Positions 1-5,007 of a stretch of DNA of 10,496 nt are shown here, piece after piece. The position numbers and the translations under genes were made by a program. The notes below the pieces were generated by a model, which was given only the letters and a program-made list of their open reading frames with translations, ran no database searches and was not told the origin of the DNA. The stretch is from the NCBI GenBank assembly GCA_937870805.1, contig CALMZT010000056.1, forward strand, positions 1 to 10,496, in the 5' to 3' direction. Each line of letters begins with the position of its first letter. Position 1 is the first letter of the stretch. This DNA comes from an uncultured Chloroflexota bacterium (GTDB lineage: Bacteria; Chloroflexota; Anaerolineae; Aggregatilineales; Phototrophicaceae).

Positions 1-9
1 TCTCGGTGG

Positions 10-61
10 TTCAATTTTCTTCCCCTTTGCGTCCTTTGCGCCTTTGCGGTTAGAAATTGAA
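10..61. repeat. CCTTTGCG repeat cluster within inverted arms
   Basis: CCTTTGCG occurs three times at 24-31, 33-40 and 41-48, spaced 9 and 8 bases apart. The cluster is bracketed by TTCAATTTTC (10-19) and its near reverse complement GAAATTGAA (53-61), one base shorter, so the whole could fold as a stem with the repeats in the loop. I associate runs of this kind with intergenic DNA of Chloroflexota and Cyanobacteria, but that is from memory. The function is unknown. Confidence 0.6.
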
Positions 62-109
62 TTTTCAGATGGGTTCTCAGTGAACGTGGTACTTCGGCAG
101 CCGGACACA

Positions 110-131
110 GGGCAGACACATTGGTCTGCCC
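110..131. repeat. Perfect intergenic hairpin, GTAGGGGCA family copy 1
   Basis: GGGCAGAC (110-117) and GTCTGCCC (124-131) form a perfect 8-bp stem around a 6-base loop. Read on the minus strand the unit begins GTAGGGGCA and ends TGCCCTG. The hairpin at 1372-1403, on the other side of the FAH gene and in the opposite orientation, has the same start and end, so the two look like members of one dispersed repeat family. There is no T-tract, so it is not a good terminator. Confidence 0.65.
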
Positions 132-292
132 CTACGAAATCTCGTTCTCCGTATTATTTAATTAAAAAGCATTAGTGTCTGGAGGGATATCTTTTAGCCA
201 CAGGTAATCAACCACGCAGCCATTTCAATGAAACTCCCTCGCTCACAAACCATTCCGAACCATCCACAACAGCACGATAGCTCATCCCACGC

Positions 293-298
293 TATAAT
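293..298 (+). promoter_or_regulatory. Candidate -10 box for the FAH-family gene
   Basis: A perfect TATAAT lies 60 bases before the ATG at 359. No good TTGACA-like hexamer is found 16-18 bases upstream (about 269-276 is GC-rich and unmatched), so the -35 is weak or an activator is needed. It is the best sigma-70-type signal between the upstream hairpin and the gene. Confidence 0.4.
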
Positions 299-343
299 CG
301 GCACGCACAATTCGTCATTATTCGCCGTCGTGCGCGGCATCAC

Positions 344-349
344 AGAGGG
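344..349 (+). promoter_or_regulatory. Ribosome binding site of the FAH-family gene
   Basis: AGAGGG ends 9 bases before the ATG at 359, a plausible Shine-Dalgarno spacing. It supports this start, which also gives the usual N-terminus of the family. Confidence 0.6.
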
Positions 350-358
350 ATATTTTTC

Positions 359-1219
359 ATGAAACTCATCACATTTCAGGATAAGGGTCCAGCGCGTTTG
401 GGGGTGCTGCGCGGTGAAGATCAAATCATCGACTTGCAGCAGGCGGACGCCAGCTTGCCCAATGAGATCACCACATTCCTTAGCGCGGGCGCAGAAGCGT
501 TCGATACCGCCCGCCAGGCTGTTGCCAGCGCTGCGACGACAATCTCCTTATCAGCAGTAACCTTGCTCTCCCCTATCTCACGTCCGGGCAAAATCATCTG
601 CATCGGCTTGAACTACAGCGACCACGCCGCTGAATCAGGGCTGCCGATTCCGCAGTTCCCCGTTGTGTTTGCCAAGTATGCGAACGCCGTGATTGCGCAT
701 GGTGACAATATTGTGCTCCCGCGCGTTACACAGCAGGTGGACTATGAGGCGGAGCTTGGTTTTGTCATTGGGAAGCGCGGACGTTATATCCCCGAAAGCG
801 AAGCAATGGCTTACGTAGGTGGTTATCTAGCGATCAACGACGTGAGCGCGCGCGACTATCAGGCACGCACGAGTCAATGGACGATGGGCAAGACGTTCGA
901 CACCTTCTGCCCGATGGGTCCGACGCTGACGACGGCTGACGAGATCGCTGACCCGCACAACCTGCGCATCAGCCTGAACATTGGCGGCGAGGTGCTGCAA
1001 GACTCGAACACCTCAAACCTGATTTTCTCAATCCCACAGTTGATCGCCTCGCTCAGCGAAGTGATGACGCTGGAAGTGGGCGATGTCGTCTCGACAGGCA
1101 CGCCGCCGGGTGTGGGCATGGCGCGCAAGCCGCAGCGCTGGTTGCAAGCGGGTGATGTGGTGAATGTGACCATTGAAGGCTTAGGCACCCTGTCGAATCC
1201 AGTCATCGCAGAGCAATAA
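359..1219 (+). CDS. Fumarylacetoacetate hydrolase (FAH) family protein
   Basis: A complete 286-residue protein of the FAH superfamily, soluble enzymes that cleave or hydrate beta-diketone or 2-oxo acid substrates with a bound divalent metal. Visible family signatures are the segment GLNYSDHAAE (83-92), the likely metal ligands Glu130 and Glu132 in DYEAELGFVIG and Asp161 in AINDVSARD, the GKTFDTFCPMGP stretch (177-188), and the GTPPGVG loop (247-253). The N-terminal 70 or so residues are the small variable domain common in longer members. Length fits the FAHD2, ureidoglycolate lyase-like and 2,4-diketo-3-deoxy-sugar hydrolase groups; the sequence alone does not tell which substrate is used, and 'fumarylacetoacetate hydrolase domain-containing' is as far as I would go. 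It stands alone, facing the kinase operon, with no pathway neighbours in the window. AGAGGG at 344-349 supports the start. Confidence 0.93.
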   Translation: MKLITFQDKGPARLGVLRGEDQIIDLQQADASLPNEITTFLSAGAEAFDTARQAVASAATTISLSAVTLLSPISRPGKIICIGLNYSDHAAESGLPIPQFPVVFAKYANAVIAHGDNIVLPRVTQQVDYEAELGFVIGKRGRYIPESEAMAYVGGYLAINDVSARDYQARTSQWTMGKTFDTFCPMGPTLTTADEIADPHNLRISLNIGGEVLQDSNTSNLIFSIPQLIASLSEVMTLEVGDVVSTGTPPGVGMARKPQRWLQAGDVVNVTIEGLGTLSNPVIAEQ

Positions 1220-1289
1220 TGCACTCCAAATTTAACGCGAGTTCGGGTTAAGCGATGTAAAATCGAGGCTCATGGGTAAATCGAGTCCA

Positions 1290-1313
1290 AACAAGGGGAT
1301 TAATCCCCTTGTT
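1290..1313. terminator. 24-bp perfect palindrome, possible terminator of the FAH gene
   Basis: Perfectly self-complementary from 1290 to 1313, with core AAGGGGATTAATCCCCTT. It begins 70 bases after the FAH stop. The stem is stable but is followed by TTCAAGG rather than a T-run on the plus strand, so intrinsic termination would be weak; it may instead be part of the surrounding repeat element. Confidence 0.35.
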
Positions 1314-1371
1314 CAAGGCGAAAAAGCACTACTTGTACCCAAGAGCCAAAATCGATACTGCGTACTTGTAG

Positions 1372-1403
1372 GGGCACAACACGTAAGCGAAGCGGCTGTG
1401 CCC
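1372..1403. repeat. GTAGGGGCA-family hairpin, copy 2
   Basis: GGGCACA (1372-1378) pairs with TGTGCCC (1397-1403) across an 18-base loop. The unit begins GTAGGGGCA and ends TGCCCTG, like the minus-strand reading of the hairpin at 110-131, so the FAH gene is bracketed by two oppositely oriented copies of one repeat type with different loops. Confidence 0.55.
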
Positions 1404-1493
1404 TGAGGCATAAATCGCGAACTAAAAAGCCTTATCCCGAATTGAGGTTAAATGGGTAGGTTCTAGTGCAGGTTCACGACAGGATATTTTAAC

Positions 1494-1519
1494 AAAATCG
1501 AATCTTAAAACTCGATTTT
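1494..1519. terminator. AT-rich hairpin, possible bidirectional terminator
   Basis: AAAATCGA (1494-1501) and TCGATTTT (1512-1519) form an 8-bp stem with a 10-base loop, followed by another T on the plus strand and preceded by A-rich sequence that reads as T-rich on the minus strand. It lies 90 bases beyond the stop of the last kinase gene (stop codon at 1609-1611, minus) and could end both convergent transcripts. The stem has only two GC pairs, so it is weak. Confidence 0.3.
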
Positions 1520-1520
1520 T

Positions 1521-1545
1521 ACTGATAACTGTCAACTGATAACTG
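1521..1545. repeat. ACTGATAACTG direct repeat
   Basis: ACTGATAACTG occurs at 1521-1531 and 1535-1545, separated by TCA (period 14). Short intergenic repeats of this type are familiar to me from Cyanobacteria and Chloroflexota; the function is unknown. Confidence 0.6.
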
Positions 1546-1556
1546 CAATGCTTGCA

Positions 1557-1586
1557 TCGGCGCAAGAAAATCCGTGTCGGCGCAAG
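1557..1586. repeat. TCGGCGCAAG direct repeat
   Basis: TCGGCGCAAG is present at 1557-1566 and 1577-1586, a 20-base period, just beyond the end of the kinase operon. It is short and could be chance or a small local duplication. Confidence 0.45.
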
Positions 1587-1608
1587 GAAACAAAACGCCG
1601 CTGTGTAC

Positions 1609-2727
1609 CTATTCTTCAGTCTCTGGCGGGAGTAGCGGTAGCCCGATATTCACTCGTGTGCCCTTGCCCGGCGCAGACGACAGGTTCATCACGCCGCCAT
1701 GCGCCTCAATAATGCTGCGCGCGACGAACAAACCCAACCCCATGCCCTGCTGCTCCTGCGTGGCGCGGTCAATCTGTTGGAAGGCTCTGCCCGTCTGCTG
1801 CTGCGCTTCCTCGCTGAGACCGCGCCCCTGATCGACAATGCTCACCCAGATGTTGCCCTGTGTCTGCCACTGCGTAATCTGCACAGCGCTGTCGGACTGG
1901 GAGAAATCCAGCGCATTGGCGATGATTTCGGCGAAGGCATGTTTCAGTGAGCCAATATGCCCGATGACCAGCGATCCACGTTCGCGTTCGTCAAAGTCGA
2001 TTTGCAGCACAGGGTTACGATAGGCATAGCGCCGCGCCAGATCGATTGCGCCCACCAACACCTGCCACACTTCCAGCTTTTGCCCGTTTTCGTTGATCGC
2101 CTGGACACTCAGGCTGCCCGTTTCAATCTGCGTGAGATACACCATTTGCTCGACGAGGTGATTGAGCCGTTCCGTGCCTAAACGCAGCGTCCCCATCAGT
2201 TCCTTGATTTCCGCCGGATTGAGATGGTCGATCTGGCGGTCAATGACATCACGCACCATACGGATAGAAATCAGCGGCGTGCGCAGTTCGTGTGTCACCA
2301 TGCGCGTAAGCTGTGATTTGACCTCTTCCAGATCCTTTTGATGCGCCTCGGCAATACCTGCGTGACGATTCAAGCGAGAGCGAATCGCGGAGAGCAGTTC
2401 GCCGTGTGTGAAGGGCTTCGTCACGTAGTCGTCTGCGCCCAACTCCATGCCGTGCCGCATGAAGGATTTATCGGCGCGCGCGGTGAGGAACAGAAAGGGA
2501 ATCAACGCTGCTTTGGTATCTTCACGCAGCCGCAGCAGCACCTGATAGCCATCCATCTCCGGCATTGTGATGTCGCACACAATCATATCGACGGCGTTTT
2601 TCCGCGCCATATCTAAGCCAACTTTGCCGTTTTCAGCGGTGAGGACATCAAAGCCTTCAAACATGAGAATATCGCTGATCTCTTCGCGCAAAGGCGCTTC
2701 GTCTTCAATGACGAGGATGCGTGTCAT
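1609..2727 (-). CDS. Receiver-histidine kinase fusion (REC-HisKA-HATPase), operon gene 4
   Basis: A 372-residue cytoplasmic two-component protein. An N-terminal receiver domain (about 3-118) has the acidic pair Glu8/Asp9, phosphoacceptor Asp52 (VCDITMPEMDGY), Thr82 and Lys104 (VTKPF). A linker leads to HisKA with His146 in the motif MVTHELRTPL, then a HATPase_c domain (about 220-365) with N-box EIIANALDFS, G1 box DQGRGLS and G2 box GMGLGLFVARS. No membrane segment or sensor domain is present, so input presumably comes through phosphorylation of Asp52. The usual N-box lysine is replaced by Asp274, while Asn271 is kept, which may lower ATP binding. The start is fixed by the ATGA overlap with the preceding gene and by AAGGAG/GAGG at 2733-2743. 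It is the last gene of the operon and is closest to its immediate upstream neighbour in the receiver domain. No DNA-binding or other output domain follows. Confidence 0.93.
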   Translation of the reverse strand: MTRILVIEDEAPLREEISDILMFEGFDVLTAENGKVGLDMARKNAVDMIVCDITMPEMDGYQVLLRLREDTKAALIPFLFLTARADKSFMRHGMELGADDYVTKPFTHGELLSAIRSRLNRHAGIAEAHQKDLEEVKSQLTRMVTHELRTPLISIRMVRDVIDRQIDHLNPAEIKELMGTLRLGTERLNHLVEQMVYLTQIETGSLSVQAINENGQKLEVWQVLVGAIDLARRYAYRNPVLQIDFDERERGSLVIGHIGSLKHAFAEIIANALDFSQSDSAVQITQWQTQGNIWVSIVDQGRGLSEEAQQQTGRAFQQIDRATQEQQGMGLGLFVARSIIEAHGGVMNLSSAPGKGTRVNIGLPLLPPETEE

Positions 2728-3878
2728 GAATTCCTCACTCCTTCGTTACCATCCGTCGAGAATTGGGAAGACTCACCGGCGGGCAACGCAATGTTAAAGA
2801 TTACTTTTGCCGATGTGCCGTGCTGGGGGACGCTTTCCATCTGGAACTTGCCGTTATACAGTTCTGTCAGCCGCTTGGCGATGATGAGTCCTAAGCCCGA
2901 ACCCTGCTGCTCGTACATTCTGCGCTCGAACTGCATATACGCGCCAATCTGGCTAAGCTGTTCCTGTGTCATGCCGCGCCCATAATCACCAACTGAAACG
3001 ATAAAGGTATCACGTCCTGCGACGGCTGTCACTTTTACAGGAGTTCCGGGCTTGGAAAACTTAAAGGCGTTATCCACCAATTCGCCAACGACTTTACGGA
3101 AGTAATCTTCACTGATACAGATGGGCGCGTTTTCAACTTCCAACTGTAAATCGTTCACACGATCATAGCGCTGCGCCACATGTGTTGACTCTACAATGAT
3201 GACCTGATCTGACGTGCGCGTGATGCCCGTTTCACGCACATGCTGGATACGCGCGGAATCGCTGACGATGATTTCAATCTGTGCGTAAACCAGATAGTTT
3301 TCGATGAGGTGATGCAGGCGCTGCGCTGAGTTGACAATTGAGCGCGCCATCCGTGACACATCTTCAGGCGAGAATGATGCTGCTTCCGTCGCTAAGAATT
3401 CGCCATAGCCCATGATGCCCACCAGCGGCGTGCGCAGTTCATGCGGCAGCGTCAGCAGCAGCGTTTGCCGCAGGTCGTCCATCGCCTTTTCCGAAAAGCG
3501 GCGCACGGCGGCTTGTTTTTCGAGACGCGCGTTAATGGCATTAAACAATTCGTTATGCGTAAACGGCTTCGTCAGATAATCATCTGCGCCCAGTTCCATA
3601 CCCCGGCGCATGTCGGTCTTATCGGCGCGGGCGGTCAAGAAGATAAATGGAATGGTTTCCGTAAGTGGATTGCTGCGCAGTTCGTGCAGTACCTGATAGC
3701 CATCCATTTCGGGCATCATAATATCGCAGATCACCAGATCGGGAAGCTGTTGATGCGCCAGCGTCACACCCGCCACGCCGTTTTCCGCGCCAATCGCTTC
3801 AAAATCGCCAAAGCTGAGTAAATCTAAGATTTCTTCAAGCAGAAATCGTTCGTCTTCAATCACCAGTATCTTAGTCAT
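2724..3878 (-). CDS. Receiver-histidine kinase fusion (REC-HisKA-HATPase), operon gene 3
   Basis: A 384-residue soluble protein with the same plan as its neighbours: receiver domain (about 3-118; Glu8/Asp9, Asp52 in ICDIMMPEMDGY, Thr82, Lys104 in LTKPF), HisKA with His146 in LPHELRTPL, and HATPase_c with N-box ELVDNAFKFS (Asn270, Lys273), G1 box DYGRGMT and G2 box GSGLGLIIAKR. The C-terminal 18 or so residues are polar and probably disordered. The open frame extends upstream to 3956, but the ATG at 3878 is preferred because it begins with MTKILVIEDE exactly as in the paralogues, and overlaps the stop of the preceding gene by 8 bp. The extension would encode a non-homologous 26-residue tail buried in that gene. 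AAGGGA upstream of 3878 is a modest ribosome binding site, so translation is likely coupled. Receiver phosphorylation probably regulates the attached kinase, or feeds a phosphorelay; which is not visible here. Confidence 0.93.
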   Translation of the reverse strand: MTKILVIEDERFLLEEILDLLSFGDFEAIGAENGVAGVTLAHQQLPDLVICDIMMPEMDGYQVLHELRSNPLTETIPFIFLTARADKTDMRRGMELGADDYLTKPFTHNELFNAINARLEKQAAVRRFSEKAMDDLRQTLLLTLPHELRTPLVGIMGYGEFLATEAASFSPEDVSRMARSIVNSAQRLHHLIENYLVYAQIEIIVSDSARIQHVRETGITRTSDQVIIVESTHVAQRYDRVNDLQLEVENAPICISEDYFRKVVGELVDNAFKFSKPGTPVKVTAVAGRDTFIVSVGDYGRGMTQEQLSQIGAYMQFERRMYEQQGSGLGLIIAKRLTELYNGKFQMESVPQHGTSAKVIFNIALPAGESSQFSTDGNEGVRNS

Positions 3879-5007
3879 GGTTTCGCTTTCCCTTAGAACA
3901 GATCGGAAGTGTGACCGTGAACAGCGTACCTGCATCGACACGGCTGACGAAGGCAATAATGCCTTTGTGTAATTCTACTGCTTGTTTCACTATTGCTAAT
4001 CCTAATCCAGTCCCTTGAATTGCGCCAACATTCGACGCACGTTGAAAGGCATCAAAGATCGTCGCTTGTTCGGCTTCGGGAATGCCAATGCCGTGATCTT
4101 CCACTTGCAGGATGATTTGTTCACCGCTGCGGGAAAGGCGCAGCACCACATCGCCACCTTCGGGAGAATACTTCACGGCGTTCGTCAGCAGGTTCACGAG
4201 GATGTAACGCAGCAGCTTTTGGTCGGCGTACACCATGCTGTCGTAAAAACACTCAAACACAATGTTGTGGCTGCCATCGCGGATCTGCCGCGTTTCCTCG
4301 ACAATGACGCTGCACAGTTCGGCAAGGCTGAACTCGGTTTTATTAAGGTTCAGCGTATTCGTTTCGATCTTGCCAATGAGCAGCATATCGTCCAGCATAT
4401 ACAGCATCTGGTACACAGCGCCTTCAATGCGATCCATATGCGTGCGCCGCCGTTCGGACGACATGCGATCTCCGTAGTCCCGCAGCAAACTGTTAGAAGA
4501 CGCAATCGTCGTCAGGGGGTTGCGGAATTCGTGCGACGCCATTGACACGAAGCGCGATTTTAACAACCGTAGTTCCTGTTCCTTTGCCAGCGCCTCTTGC
4601 AGGGTGTTTATGTGATCTAAGTACGCCTGTTTGCGCAGCACCCGTTTCTTAAGCTGTGCGTTGATCGCTGACACCAGGTCAGTGTGCTGGAAGGGTTTCG
4701 TCACATAATCATCGGCACCCATCTGCATCCCTTTGCGCCAGTCTTCACGCGCGACTTTCGCCGTTAGGAAGATAAACGGGATCTTCACTGTCATCGGATG
4801 CGAACGCACTTCAAGAAGCACACCATAACCGTCGAGTCGCGGCATCATAATGTCACAAAGAATCAAATCGGGCACATACTGCTGCGCAAGCTGTACCCCT
4901 TTTAAGCTGTCCGACGACGCCAGCACTTCAAAGCCTTCGTATGCCAGATTCTCGCCCAGTTCTTCTACCAGTACCGATTCGTCGTCAATGATTAGAATTT
5001 TTGTCAT
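3871..5007 (-). CDS. Receiver-histidine kinase fusion (REC-HisKA-HATPase), operon gene 2
   Basis: A 378-residue soluble protein. The receiver domain (about 3-118) has Asp8/Asp9, acceptor Asp52 (LCDIMMPRLDGY), Thr82 and Lys104 (VTKPF). A charged, helical linker (about 120-150, coiled-coil-like) joins it to HisKA with His159 in SMASHEFRNPL, and then HATPase_c with N-box NLLTNAVKYSPEGG (Asn276, Lys279), G1 box DHGIGIPE and G2 box GTGLGLAIVKQ. The kinase half is more like that of the large kinase encoded just upstream (shared LKSRFVSMASHEFR, YGIGIPE-type and NVG-containing segments) than like the two downstream paralogues, while the receiver is of the type all three share. ATGA overlap with the upstream gene and GGAG at 5013-5016 with 5-base spacing fix the start. 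It is the best placed of the three to accept phosphate from the large kinase, but that pairing is inference. Confidence 0.94.
   Translation of the reverse strand: MTKILIIDDESVLVEELGENLAYEGFEVLASSDSLKGVQLAQQYVPDLILCDIMMPRLDGYGVLLEVRSHPMTVKIPFIFLTAKVAREDWRKGMQMGADDYVTKPFQHTDLVSAINAQLKKRVLRKQAYLDHINTLQEALAKEQELRLLKSRFVSMASHEFRNPLTTIASSNSLLRDYGDRMSSERRRTHMDRIEGAVYQMLYMLDDMLLIGKIETNTLNLNKTEFSLAELCSVIVEETRQIRDGSHNIVFECFYDSMVYADQKLLRYILVNLLTNAVKYSPEGGDVVLRLSRSGEQIILQVEDHGIGIPEAEQATIFDAFQRASNVGAIQGTGLGLAIVKQAVELHKGIIAFVSRVDAGTLFTVTLPICSKGKRNHD

Larger units (their letters stand above)
1..358. other. Intergenic region upstream of the FAH-family gene
   Basis: No convincing gene is seen on either strand. 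The region holds a CCTTTGCG repeat cluster at 24-48 inside imperfect inverted arms, a perfect 8-bp-stem hairpin at 110-131, an AT-rich stretch around 150-172, and the likely promoter and ribosome binding site of the gene that starts at 359. The open frames that cross it either run antisense into the FAH gene or are very short and lack a ribosome binding site. Confidence 0.7.
1231..1452. repeat. 222-bp element with imperfect inverted termini (MITE-like or IS remnant)
   Basis: TTTAACGCGAGTTCGGGTTAAG-like sequence at 1231-1252 is matched, in reverse complement, by 1431-1452: by hand count 17 of 22 positions agree, including TTTAAC, TTCGGG and TAAG blocks. Inside are a second inverted pair, GGCTCATGGGTA (1267-1278) against TACCCAAGAGCC (1336-1347, 11 of 12 pairing), a perfect palindrome (1290-1313) and a hairpin (1372-1403). 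It has no coding capacity. The structure suits a miniature inverted-repeat element or the ends of a lost insertion sequence; no clear target duplication is seen, so this stays an inference. Confidence 0.5.
1220..1608. other. Intergenic region between convergent genes
   Basis: 389 bases between the FAH stop and the stop of the last kinase gene. No gene is supported. It contains a 222-bp inverted-repeat-bounded element (1231-1452), a 24-bp palindrome (1290-1313), a GTAGGGGCA-type hairpin (1372-1403), an AT-rich hairpin (1494-1519), a direct repeat of ACTGATAACTG (1521-1545) and a direct repeat of TCGGCGCAAG (1557-1586). A short stem, CTTGC/GCAAG, also spans 1551-1566. Confidence 0.7.

Noticed and set aside
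228..362. A 44-codon plus-strand frame starting at ATG 228 whose TGA overlaps the FAH start codon, resembling a coupled leader peptide.
   Set aside because: No ribosome binding site before the ATG, no recognisable composition, and the TATAAT box lies inside it; probably chance.
194..424. A 76-residue minus-strand frame across the FAH promoter and start.
   Set aside because: It overlaps the start of a well-supported gene, has no family features, and its codons are the complement of coding sequence at one end.
3879..3956. N-terminal extension of the second receiver-kinase (26 extra residues).
   Set aside because: The paralogues begin at the equivalent of the internal ATG with MT(K/R)IL(V/I)I; the extension has no similarity and lies within the preceding gene.
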